Assembly (NCBI GenBank): GCA_036924285.1
Contig: JAYKYS010000001.1
Span: 8,457,501 to 8,521,500, forward strand
From: Asterella californica
Taxonomy: Eukaryota > Streptophyta > Marchantiopsida > Marchantiales > Aytoniaceae
DNA length: 64,000 nucleotides
Direction: 5' to 3'
Both the position numbers and the translations under genes were made by a program. Shown here piece after piece: positions 22,685-33,378 of this stretch (within the stretch, counting starts at the first letter, position 1; each line of letters opens with the position of its first letter). Below the pieces are notes generated by a model, which saw only the letters and a program-made list of their open reading frames with translations, ran no database searches and was not told where the DNA came from.

Positions 22685-22949
22685 CCTTTCTCCCACACGT
22701 ACGAGATGATGATGGGAACTTCTTTGGGTTATCGGGAGTCACGGATCCCAGCGATGGAATTTCTAACCAAGTGCCATTGTCCACTCTGCTCCTCCGTTAG
22801 GAAGTTTTGTATGTATATGAGTTTTCTTTGTTATGGTGTTTGCTCGAGCTCTCGACTTCCAGTAGGTTTCAGGAGGATCTTTTGTTTCAAGATTAGGTTT
22901 CTGTCACTTAGATATCGATCCTGCTTGTTACCTTCTTTTTGTACATATG

Positions 22950-23575
22950 GCATGGGACCGTCTGCTCCCTGCGCACGACTCTCGGGTCCGTTGGTGATCA
23001 TTCTGTTTTTGAAGTCCGTGTCTCCTTTTGGTGTTCCTTTGGTTTTCAGTAATTTAAGTGTTCGCCCTCCGTGCTTCCAGCAAAATTAGAACATATAACT
23101 AGAAGAACCGAAGATCGGTAGCTGAGTTGGTTGGGTCTCAGACCTCTAAGCGAAAGGTCTGGGGTTCAAGCCCGCCTGCTCCCATTGGAGATGCAAGAAG
23201 TCACTGTATGTGCTATATGTGCAATCTGGTCCGGGTACGCTGTGGTTACCCACAAAGGACAGTCCGATGCCCCTTGAAGGGATAAAGCGGACAAGTTAAT
23301 AACTTTAACTTTAATAAACAGACGGACAAAAGTGCACCTATAGCTATATTTATTCATGATGTTTTGGTATCCAAGTGGGTCATACATTGGTTTACTGCAG
23401 CAGAAGTCTTCATGCATAAAGAAAGTTATAAATTCGCATCGGACAGTCTATATATCAACTCATGTATTATTCATCCACTAACATCAACCCCTAGAGTTGC
23501 AAAATATAACTCACTTGATTAAGGAGAGGCTGAGACGTTTAATTACAGCTAAGCAATTAACAGAAGCCGACGTGT
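22950..23575 (+). repeat. Dispersed repeat, copy 1 (reverse-complement copy at 37850-38190)
   Basis: Positions about 23005-23100 and 23420-23575 match the reverse complement of 38033-38130 and 37860-37998. Shared words include CTCCTTTTGGTGTTCCTTTGG and ACTCACTTGATTAAGGAGAG. This copy is split by extra sequence (a SINE, then about 95 bp more) that the other copy lacks. A 140-residue ORF at 22667-23089 overlaps the left part but has no domain I recognise. The class of the element is unknown. Confidence 0.75.
23106..23314 (+). mobile_element. tRNA-derived SINE, about 209 bp, with empty site elsewhere in the window
   Basis: The head carries an A box (TAGCTGAGTTGG, about 23118) and a B box (GGTTCAAGCCC, about 23163). 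An anticodon-like stem AGACC..GGTCT lies between them, so it is derived from a tRNA with an internal Pol III promoter. The tail is TTAATAACTTTAACTTTAA. At the reverse-complement copy near 38005-38025 the flanks join without this sequence, giving an empty site that supports the boundaries. It is not a plain tRNA gene, because the sequence runs on about 130 bp past the T arm. Confidence 0.82.
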
Positions 23576-23620
23576 GAGAGTAGGGAAGTCATATGCAATA
23601 TCATCATGTTTTATTAGTTC

Positions 23621-25219
23621 ACCAAGAACCCTAATTGAACGACTACATAGCGAGTATATAGGCAGTATTTGGGTACTACTGGCTGGCCCATGCCAGGGAA
23701 CATTCGATTCGGCACAAAGATATAGTCTCCTACCGTAGTCAACCTAGCAACTGAACAGTAGCGGGTGTAATTTCTTCCATGAAGGTTGTGAGAGCGGACA
23801 GAGGTACATCACGGACAGCCAGCAGTGCCATTTTCTCGACTTATTACCACCGACCCAGCACCAAAGAAAGCAGATTAATTACTTTTTGCCACGAGTGGAC
23901 GATGTAGAGTCGGGATATCCGTGATGAGAGAAAACCGAAAGCCGCGGGCATCAATTTTCTTACCAAAACGAAGAAATGACACCCGCTAGCTATAGTATAT
24001 ACGATCGCCAAAGATAGGAGATCTGCTGGAAGGCGCAGAACTGGGCGGGAAGTGTATATAAGTCCCTTAATTATGAAGATCTAGAGATGCGTTTGGATCG
24101 GACATGATGATCAAATTCATGTATCTGTATTTGTTCGTGCGGTGTCGACGCAAATGAGGATCTTGGGAGTGAGAATGTTCCGTGCACGTACCATCTGCTC
24201 GTCCAGAAATCTAGACAGCCGACTGAAAGAGTTAAAGCTAAATAAAAGCTCATACGAGTACTGTTAACTAAAGACAGCTCCATGCCCAGCATCTAATACA
24301 CCTATTTCTCAGTTCCAACTCCAGAGCTCGAAATCAACTGGAAGAACGAGGATGTAAAACCTTTTACCACGAGACCTAGACTTGGCATGGTTCGATAACT
24401 TCAATCGTCAGACTGAAGATCTAGATTGCTCATATTGCCAGTACTCTTCATTGGTATATTAATGAATTAAGGTCGTATGGAGTTTAATTTGCTTTGACGG
24501 CCATGGTCAGACTGACTTCAGCTTTAGAAAAGGAAAAGTTGGAAGTGAAGGCTGTCATGATGCGTTTCATAGATCTATCTGCTACAATGACTCCAGTTAC
24601 CATGATATTGATCAATCACATAGTACTCAATAGATCTGATATGTGCTATAAGACAATTGTAAGGTAAAGGGATATATGTGTGATTATGTCGTAAATCTTA
24701 ACTTGCAGCAAGTGATCATGACATGGTCCAACCTTCGTTGCCTCCGTCCATATACATAGCCTCAGGCTAGGGCACATGTACAGTGACTATACTCCTCACA
24801 CAGCTGCCGTCCACTTGCATATATAACACACATGTTCAAGTATAACACAAGAAAATGCAAAATTTGTTTACCGAGAGCCGACTAGCTATATAGCCAAACC
24901 TAAGTTCAAGGAGACAAGCGTATGAGCAGATTTGCATTTGTTATATAATTAACTGTGGATCGAGTGATCACATGTACAAGTAGTACATGGGTGAAGATTC
25001 TACGAAGTACAGTACTAAAGGGTGAGTACTGGGGGATCGACATCAGATTGTACATATAAGATGTAAGCAATATGAAGTTTCACAGAAGTAAAAGTTTAAA
25101 GTATATTCACTAGATTCCATTTGCAGGATCTTCAACCAAATCTGCGGGTTTCTGTCCCGAGTTTCCGCTGAAACTGAACACGATTTGGTCATCGACTCTG
25201 GATATCTCTTCTGCTAAAA
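23621..25219 (+). repeat. Large inverted repeat, left arm
   Basis: About 1.6 kb that reads as the reverse complement of 29664-31322, with scattered substitutions and small indels. The outer end begins ACCAAGAACCCTAATT; the inner end is GCTAAAA at 25213-25219. The inner end contains the tail of the peptide-gene relic (minus strand). On its minus strand the arm also encodes short ORFs shared with the other arm, such as MELSLVNSTRMSF near 24283 and a stretch ending ALTTFMEEITPATVQLLG near 23741. I cannot assign either. Confidence 0.9.
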
Positions 25220-25975
25220 GAGCGTCATGTCAATCAAATCTGGTCGGGTTCCATCCGGATCATCTGCACGACCTCTGGAACGGTAGCAATACTTTGAACA
25301 GGACAAGACTTCTGGATTCAGGTGAATCCAGAAACCGACTTCTATGGATTGCTTGTGGAGTAGCTCTAGGTATAGCTGCAAAACAAGGAAGATGGCGAAT
25401 GTACATTGAGCTCAGATAAAGCACAGCTGATAAGAAGACAAGTTAGCATTCACGCGGATATATAAATGCGCTTCATCGCGGCCGGAACTAAATAGCTCCA
25501 AACTTGTTTGCTGTTCCAACTACAGGTACTAAACAATCATTGAACATTGAATAGCCATCTACGTAGTAGATCGGGCAAGGCTTAAGTAACATAAGACAGA
25601 AGCCTGAGTGTTAATTAGTAACTATCTAACCATATATACCAGACACGACGAGGCAAGCGGTATTACAAGGCAAATCGATCTGTGCAACTGCAGTGGCATC
25701 ATTTCCATACCCTGGAAGGTCCGGGATTATCTCCAGCGCTCTGCAGAACCAGGAATTCTGTATTGTGCCAAAGTGACTGTCAGTACTAGTTAGAAATCTT
25801 TTTAATCTAACTCCAGAACCGAAACTTCCGGACAATATAAGCAACGTTAACCGTAATTCTAGGAGAGGTATTAAGAAGTATTTCAATCTCAAGATAACAA
25901 TCGAACTCCAGGTCGACCATCCTCTTGACACAGTTTCACGCCTGCAGAGTAGTATCGATCTTCATCACAGGCATT
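25214..25975 (-). pseudogene. Secreted-peptide family copy, degraded signal exon (member C)
   Basis: Minus-strand copy with recognisable parts of all three exons. The first exon region (25975-25820) matches the gene at 12767 through GTGTCAAGAGGATGGTCGAC. However, the ATG frame meets TGA, and no ATG opens the frame that would join the later exons. The second exon is 25757-25711 (47 nt, GATAATC core, phases kept). The third is 25375-25214, after the same TTGTTTTGCAG acceptor as the 13541 exon, encoding LLHKQ at its start, SCSKYCYRSRGRADDPDG later and ending LIDMTLF. After its TAG the sequence continues with a second motif-like unit (KPADLVEDPANG), which is also present in the right arm. Probably non-functional; a remote upstream start is not excluded. 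Confidence 0.62.
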
Positions 25976-26042
25976 TGAATTCTGAAGTTGATCTCTGTAC
26001 GTGCAGACAACATTTTTGAGAAGTCTGATCATGATCAATTAG

Positions 26043-26074
26043 TGCTGTGGTCCTCATTTTTTAGGACCACAGCA
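26043..26074. repeat. Perfect 12-bp hairpin, 8-nt T-rich loop
   Basis: TGCTGTGGTCCT, CATTTTTT, AGGACCACAGCA. Isolated in non-coding sequence upstream (minus sense) of the peptide relic. Confidence 0.9.
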
Positions 26075-28119
26075 GAGATATCTACTTGACGAGCACTGAC
26101 TACCATGATTGACTTATGAGGACTTGACTTGACTCGATACTGAAAAGCATGCACATGTACCTGCTGGTCGAGAGTTCGCGTGAGAGACGACCTTTGTACA
26201 TGTTTACGCAAACGCTGAAGTCCAAACGATATCGATGTTGTTGTTGACATATGTGCCAAAGTTGACCTGCAACAGGCCTAGGCGGGTCTCGGGCTACCTG
26301 GATGGCTTATGGCACAATATTCACAACCTCCACCATTAATTTGTCGAAATCTTCGTGTGAACGACATACACTGACTCGACTTATCGATTCTAGACGACGT
26401 CGACAATCCAGTTACTAGCACCGAGCTTGTAACTGTCATCAGCACTCGATCGCTACATGCACAGCCCTCTGGCCTCTCATTCATTCCAGTAGTAAAACTT
26501 CTCCCTTCCTGTTCTCGCCTCCACGTCCGCCTGCTTTAATTTGTCCTTCGCAGCAGGCACAATCACCAACTAGGCGACTTCTGTTTTCTATAAGGTTTAC
26601 ACAACGAGTCACACTATTGCAGTCCAAATTAAAGGATTCCGTGTTGAAATTTGTGTCATGTATACGTAGTTGATGTTAGTTATAGAGCCAACCAGAGCCA
26701 TTGCCCATTACAGTACTACAGGTAATCTTACCATGCTACGTATACAGGGCCGATAGATGGGAAGAAACCATGTAACCAAATTCCACGATGGAAGAATGCC
26801 AACTTGCTGTGTACAGTTAGCATAAGGGTCGTTCTCCATGACCTTGAAAGTACAACAGTAAGTTCTGCCTGTTTTGGCGTGAACAACAAACAACGAGTCA
26901 TAAACAGGAAACACGGAGAAGTGTCAAAGTGTTACAAAACTGAAACTGCACTCCAAGTCTCTCAATATGTGAGAACTTATCTCCCACCAGATATGGAATA
27001 TTATCAACCTATTAAAACTGATAATAGGTTCAATCTGATAGTACGGATAGCAAGGAGAACTTAAAACAGAAATATCCTAGCTAGGATGAGATGTGCACTC
27101 AGCTTCATATCTAGCACAACTTGAGAAGTTCTCTACTCATATTTACTATACAAAACAATTTAACATAGTAAATATACATCAAAACTGTTAACGTTGTCAT
27201 CCAAAAGAGATTTACCTCACTGCTTTCATCATCAGTCCTGTAACGTCAAATTCTTGTCACGAATCATCAGTTTTTTTGTCTTCTTCATTTTACTTTATGC
27301 AAGAGTTAAGATGTGACCTCTAATGATATTAACATCAAGCCTCACCGAAAGTATCACAGCAAGAAGGAGGACGATGCCGGAGAACCAAAGTACAGAACAT
27401 CGAGAAGATAACAAGAAGATAAAGATAGAGCGCAAATTGATGCCTGTGTGCTGGCCCGTAGACCCAACGGCTACTAAAGCTGTATTCATATACTCGCTTT
27501 GCTACCAGCTCTTGCATATGCGGCTAGGCTCTGTAGCCGTTTTCAGAGCCGCTTTTGGTGCACGCACTTCACCAGTGGACCGGTACAATTATCTGGCTAT
27601 AGCGTGTAATATCAATCGCGTGCGATTTTTGATTTAGATTCGTTCAACGACCGGTGAAAATTTCCTGAAAACAAATCCGGACGGAGCCGCAGGCCGTCGA
27701 TGACGCGGCAGGTTTCGAGCCCGAGTTAGACGAGTGAGAAAGAGAAAAGACGTTGTTAAAAGATAAGCTTAAGGGCACTGGGGAAGAAAGACCTTTTGCA
27801 CTTTGCCGTGAGATCATAAAAGCCAACGGATTCGAGAACTGGCATAAACTGTGGGTCTTTGCAATTGCAGCCTTCCCTTTTCCATATGACTATTCATGGG
27901 CCGAACCGTGGAAGCAATTCAACCTTCCATCTGTTGGCTATTCATTGCGTCGCGTATTTCCTCCATTCAACCTTGATCGACCTAGCTCTAGATCTACATT
28001 AGCTAGATCCCTAGTGTCTGACTTACAGCTACTACTATGATGAACCGTACGTAGACTTTGCACCTACGTACGCTTCATCATAACCAAGCATCTGATCAAA
28101 GCATCTGCAGTAACCCTCC

Positions 28120-28134
28120 ATATATATATATATA
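28120..28134 (+). promoter_or_regulatory. TA repeat, possible TATA region of the peptide gene
   Basis: A run of TA dinucleotides about 285 bp upstream of the ATG at 28417, followed by AGGAGACC. It may be a simple microsatellite; the promoter role is inference from position only. Confidence 0.3.
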
Positions 28135-28416
28135 GGAGACCAAGGCAGAAGAAGCTTCGACGAGCGTCGATCTTGAGTTGTATTAAATATTGCGTCTGGG
28201 AGAAGATAGTCTCTTGGTAAAAGTCTCTTTGTTTTCAGCTGAACCCCGGAGTTAGAACTGGAAATATATGAGGCGCTGGATCTGTACCTAGCACGAGAGT
28301 TTCAACCGTGTCAACTGCTCTCTTGTTTTTGGACGAGGAGATTGCATATTCATACTAAGAAGAGATATCCTCATTCAAGTTGTGCCAACAGCGTAAGATC
28401 TAGCTAGCACGCCGTA

Positions 28417-29453
28417 ATGTCGACGACTGGAGTAACCAGTGAACTTCGCTTCGGCATGCCGCTTGGGCTTTTACTTTTGCTGGTTATCATGTGCTTGATG
28501 TATCACGATGTTCAAGCTTCTCGGCCTCTTGAATCTGGAGATGCAGGTTTATGTCACTCAATGATTTGCGATCCTTTCCATTTAGCCATCCCAGCCCATG
28601 CATATGGATTCGAATTCACTCGTAGCTTTCACAAGCAAGCTTGCAACTGGGAACGGTTGACCATTCTACGCTGAATTGACTATTGCAGCTGCAAGTATAC
28701 TTCTGTACGAAGTTTCAGGATTGCCAATTCAATGACTTCGGATCAACTTGTCGAAACACATCTCCTGAAAGGTCTAGACTTACTGCTTAATTTCTGTCCA
28801 GTTCTTGCAGATGTCCTGTCTTTTGGTGCTAGCCTCGGAGATACTCTGAAGAATGTCCAGGTGAGTAGTACTTATTTAGATCGTTCTGGCAATGCCTATG
28901 CCCGTCTATATGCCAGTAGAGTGTTATAGAGCGAACTCCTGAGAAAATGAGAAAGAACAAACTCTACTTGAGCATCAGCGACAGGAAATGAAACAGGTAC
29001 GACATTGATTGTACACTACCACATGGAGCACTTCAGATCTAGATAGGCCTCAATGCATTACTTTTATGGATTTAATGCGCACGTGCACAACTGTCAGTTA
29101 TTATTAGGTTCCACCGGATAGTATCCGGATCCACGATCAGATCGAGAGAATGGTGAAGCTCAAGGCTATATATAGCTATAATCACGATCAAGATTTCAAG
29201 GTGCTTTTATCTATAGCTTATCTCTGACTCTATATATTTGTGAAGAAATCTTGACTGCCATTCTTGACGTATGCATGCGAAGCTGCAGCTGCCACCTGCT
29301 GAGGACTTCCCATCGATATCGAAGTTGGGGGGACTAATCCGAAAGAGCAAACCACCTTCAGAAGATTATCCATACAATCGCAGACTTCTCCCGGACTCGT
29401 CCGACTTACCTCCCTCAGATTCCCAGGATCCTCCAGCGTCCGACAGTCCTTAG
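28417..29453 (+). CDS. Small secreted-peptide precursor, three exons (family member E)
   Basis: The clearest member of the family. Exons 28417-28546 (phase 1; donor GCAG/GTTTAT), 28811-28860 (50 nt; acceptor GTTCTTGCAG, donor CCAG/GTGAGT) and 29289-29453, giving 114 residues. An in-frame TAG precedes the ATG. Residues 15-28 are a hydrophobic core (LGLLLLLVIMCLMY), with likely cleavage after DVQA, before SRPL. After the signal there is no Cys. The C-terminal exon carries the basic stretch LIRKSK, then PSEDYPYNRRLLPDSSDLPP and a Pro/Asp/Ser tail ending PPASDSP. The DY pair after acidic residues is the context plant tyrosylprotein sulfotransferase uses, and RGF, PSY and CIF peptides share such a DY. 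Those families' other signature residues are absent, so I treat this as an unrecognised sulfopeptide-like family. The gene lies inside the large inverted repeat; about 210 bp downstream the right arm begins. Confidence 0.75.
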
Positions 29454-29663
29454 ATAGCCAAGTTAGTAGACAGCCAAGTTAGGAAAAATATAAAAGAGCC
29501 AAAGGAAATAGTATAAATAGAAAGTAGTGCACAAGAACCATCGGGCATGAGACCCTGCCGTTTCTAGACACCGATCTATATTGTGTATAAATGAGACTGA
29601 AGTCTGTGGATGAACATACTTGCCTTATTGACCAAAGATTTTGCATCGAACCTTCAGTTCCGG

Positions 29664-31322
29664 TTTTAGCATAGGAGATATCCAGAGTCGATGACCAAAT
29701 CGTGTTCAGTTTCAGCGGGAACTCGGGATAGAAACCCGCAGATTTGGTTGAAGATCCTGCAAATGGAATCTAGGGGGTATACGTTAAACTTTTACGTCTG
29801 TGAAACTTCATATTGCTTACATCTTATATGTACAATCTAATGTCGATCCCCCAGTACTCACCCTTTAGTACTGTACTTCGTAGAATCTTCATCCCGTGTA
29901 CTACTTGTACATGTGATCACTCGATCCACAGTTAATTATATAACAGATGCAAATCTGCTCATACGCTTGCCTTCTTAAACTTAGGGTTGTCTATATAGCT
30001 AGTAAGCACTCGGTAGAGGCAGATAAATTAAAGAAATTTTGCATTTTCTTGTGTTATACTTGAAAATGTGTGATATATATGAAAGTGGATGGCAGCTGTG
30101 TGAGGAGTATAGTCACCGTACATGTGCCCTAGCTGAGGCTATCTATATGGACGGGGGCAACAAAGGTTGGACGATGTCATGATCACGTGCTGCAAGTTAC
30201 GATTTACGACATAATCACACATATATCCCTTTACCTTACAGTTGCCTTATAGCACATATCAGATCTATTGAGTACTATGTGATTGATCCATGTCATCGTA
30301 ACTGGAGTCATTGCAGAAGATAGATCTATGAATCGCATCATGACAGCCTTCACTTCTCCAACTTTTCCTTTTCTAAAGCTGAAGTCAGTCTGACCATGGC
30401 CGTCAAAGCAAATTAAACTCCATACGACCTTAATTCATTAATATACCAAGGGGGCAATATCAGCAATCTAGATCTTCAGTCTGACGATTGAAGTTACCGA
30501 ACCATGCCAAGTCTAGATCTCGTGGTAAAAGGTTTTACATCCTCGTTCTTCCAGTTGATTTCGAGCTCTGGAGTTAGAACTGAGAAATAGGTATATTAGA
30601 TGCTGGCATGGAGCTGTCTTTAGTTAACAGTACTCGTATGAGCTTTTGTTTTAGCTTTAACTCTGGCAGTTGGCTGTCTAGATTTCTGGACGAGCAGATG
30701 GTACGTGTACGGTACATTCTCACTCCCAAGATCCTCATTTGCGTCGACACAGCGCTGGCGCAAGAATATGAGAGCAGTAAGCATGCCAGTTCACGAACAA
30801 ATACAGATACATGAATTTGATCATCATGTCCGATCCAAAACGCATCTCTAGATCTTCATGATTAAGGACTTATATACACTTCCCGCCCAGTTCTGCGCCT
30901 TCCAGCAGATCTGCTATCTTTGGCGATCGTATATACTATAGCTAGCGGGTGTCATTTCTTCGTTTTGGTAAGAAAACTGATGGCCGCGGCTTTCGATTTT
31001 CTGTCATCACGGATATCCCGACTCTACATCGTCCACTCGCGGCAAAAGGTAATTAATCTGCTTTCTTTTGGTGCTGGGTCGGTGGTAATAAGTCGAGAAA
31101 ATGGCACTGCCGGCTATCATCTACCGACGCTTTCCGTGATAGACCTCTGTCCGCTCTCACAACCTTCATGGAAGAAATTACACCCGCTACTGTCCAGCTG
31201 CTAGGTTGACTACGGTAGGAGACTATATCTTTGTGCCGAATCGAATGCTCACTGGCATGGGCCAGTAGTACTCAATACTGCTTATATACTCGCTGTGTAG
31301 TCGTTTAATTAGGGTTCTTGGT
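29664..31322 (-). repeat. Large inverted repeat, right arm
   Basis: Reverse complement of 23621-25219. Its inner end carries the tail also seen in the left arm (plus strand: EISRVDDQIVFSFSGNSG, a stop, then KPADLVEDPANG), which is the second motif unit of the peptide relic. A coding-like stretch at 30980-31048 (MAAAFDFLSSRISRLYIVHS) is kept in the left arm as MPAAFGFLSSRISRLYIVHS. The exon-like stretch downstream is disrupted here by an insertion of about 17 bp relative to the left arm. Confidence 0.9.
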
Positions 31323-31329
31323 TAAACCA

Positions 31330-32193
31330 CAGTGTAGCGAGAGGACATGCCAAGGCCGGACTGGTTTCGGGTGGTTGGGAAAAAACTCTTTCCGGTCTGA
31401 TGTTTAAGGTTTCACCGTTTCGGGAGTGTGGAGAAGGAACATTGAGAGTGAAGAGGAATTGTGCCGTCGCTTCGCGGACTATCTTCGCGTGGTTAGCAGA
31501 TCTGTGTTCGTAGATTGGTGCATCATAACGCTAGTACCTGCTCATGTTTACTTTCTGCTTAGTCGCTCGATGTTGTCTTTCTCGTGGTGTGTTTACATGC
31601 GCTTTGATGGGTTACTGGTTGACGTTTTTCACTTAAGGTGATGACTTCGCATTATAGGACTGGGACCCGCTCGTTACACTGAAAGTGGTGACTTTGGCGG
31701 TTTTCTGGTTTCGAGAATATTTTTTGAAACACTTCGAGTTCATACTACACTGCCGCCGCGTTGTGTTGTTGTTTAGGTTCGCTCTTTGTTGTCTTTGTCG
31801 TTATCTTTGTCGTTAACGTGACCAAGTGCACATCGGGCGGTTGCTGGACCAGGATTTTTCACTGCGACTGGGCTCCGCTCGTTACACTGAAGTTGGTGAC
31901 TTTGGCGGTTTTCTGGTTTCGGGAATGTTTCTTGGAACACTTTGAGTTCTAGCTACACTACCATCGCGTTGTGTTCTTGTCTACATTGTGTTCTTGTCTG
32001 CGTTGTGTTCTGGTCGTTTCTGCTGTACTTACGTGACTAGGACCCAGGACCTGCTGCGTTTTTCATCTGGAGTCGCATCTGGAGTCTTTTTTGGATCTGG
32101 CTGCATTGCCACCGATCTGAGAGCTCACAAGAGTGACTATTCGTATTTCGTGTGCATCTGGCTGTGTTGCTTATTGTTTCTGTCATATCCATC
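31330..32193. other. No firm gene; contains a tandem duplication
   Basis: T/G-rich plus strand with overlapping ORFs (31426-31641, 31761-31952, 31988-32197) and no recognisable domain. It may be the 5' part of the decayed ORF that starts at 32194. Confidence 0.4.
31658..31977. repeat. Duplicated block of about 110 bp, offset 208 bp
   Basis: The block starting at 31658 (GGACCCGCTCGTTACACTGAA) recurs from 31866 with scattered changes, through GGTGACTTTGGCGGTTTTCT and on to GCGTTGTGTT. The repeats are separated by about 100 bp of other sequence. Confidence 0.85.
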
Positions 32194-32853
32194 ATGACCA
32201 GCCGCAGTCAATCTCAACCAGGGTCACAGAGAGTCTCCACACAAGACACTTGGAATCCTCCACGTCTCAAAGTTCTTCTTGAGGACGTATGAAAGTTCTC
32301 GTGGTCTAGTACAGTGGATGGCGAGAGGATCAAAAGATGAAAATTCGTCTCTGTGGATAAGTTGCAAGTGAAGTTTCTTGAGTTTTGTACAGCTTGCGAT
32401 AAGTTTGCTGTAGAGCAAGACATCGATGTGAAGGAGCTAATACTTTGTGCAGCATATTCGTTTGCAGAGACAGAAATGAAGCAAAAATGTTTTTCTGATT
32501 ATAAGCAACTCGCGAAAACAGTTGGTTATGTTGAGCGTACTGTCTTTCCAGATTATCTTCAGTCAGTGATTCAGATCACTTGGGAGTTGCCAGGAGAATA
32601 TTTTTTGACAATATATCCATTGACAGTAGATGTCAATGGTGAAGGAGGAAAGAACTTCTGCTTGAATCGGTTCCAGTTTAGGAGGTTCAACTCCTCTCAT
32701 AAGTATTATCGCATAGTGACGTTGATCGTTCTGTATTCTCTGGACTCCTCATCCACATCCTCTCTGATCTGTACAGAAGCATTGTCGCCGAGTTTACAGA
32801 CCCTGGTTGAGGTTACATCTCCACCTGAAACTACAAAAACGCTTTGCTTGTGA
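32194..32853 (+). pseudogene. Decayed ORF of unknown family with two internal TGA codons
   Basis: An open frame of 219 codons starting MTSRSQSQPGSQRVSTQDTW at 32194, broken only by TGA at 32290 and 32338. Both lie where Trp would read naturally (LLEDV-stop-KFSW, RIKR-stop-KFVS). The following part is coherent and hydrophilic (VDKLQVKFLEFCTACDKF, then ETEMKQKCFSDYKQLAKTVG). I do not recognise the family. The Ser/Gln-rich start suggests a retroelement gag, but a host gene with real introns is possible. The TGA-for-Trp pattern equals that of the copia element. Confidence 0.5.
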
Positions 32854-33378
32854 GTCCTGGTGACATCTAGATCGATGATCCCGTTTGCTTTTGCATGCAG
32901 TAATGTACAGCTTAGAAACCCGTGCTCTCTATTTGCTGGACGGAATTCCTATGCTCAAGTGTGTCTCATGCAGCCAAGGTTACTGTGGTTACACGAAAGC
33001 ACATACTCAGCAGAAGATTCATTTTTCAATACTGTAGTGCTTTTCGTTCTAGTTTCGTTCTAGTCTCTGGAAAATAAAGTTCTTTTGGAGCCAGCAACCC
33101 GAGCAGCCTAGAGAGTCTTTGTACATTTAGTAGGCCATCGGGCATCGAGAGCCTCGAGTATCCAGTCCAGGGGCCCTGATGAGGAACGGACCACGGGCAT
33201 GAGAAGTCTGGAGTATGGGGACCAATTCTCGGACCATCGAACCGTCCGTGGATGAATTTTGGTCGGAGCGAGGTTTGAATCTGGATCAGGGATGGGACCA
33301 TTTAAGTCTTTGATGGAGTGGGGAGTCAATACCTTGTTGGGGTTGATCCGGATGGGTTGGAGTAAAGTAGAGTAGTCT

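Larger units (their letters stand above)
25976..28416. other. Spacer inside the inverted repeat, no firm gene
   Basis: Between the two divergent peptide-gene copies. Contains the hairpin at 26043 and smaller foldbacks near 27008-27034 (TAATAGGTT), 27138-27180 (TTTACTAT) and 28037-28078 (TACGTACG). A plus-strand ORF at 27753-28040 begins coding-like (residues LCREIIKANGFENWHKLW) but has no domain I know. The right end holds the promoter of the gene at 28417, with a TA run at 28120-28134 that could serve as a TATA box. Confidence 0.4.

Noticed and set aside
23106..23180. A tRNA gene
   Set aside because: The A and B boxes are good but the anticodon loop is too long, no clean acceptor stem forms, and the sequence runs on into a SINE body and tail with an empty site elsewhere.
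28417..29453. PSY, RGF or CIF sulfopeptide
   Set aside because: Only the DY pair is shared; the other signature residues (for example PPxHN or the PSY Asn/His block) are missing.
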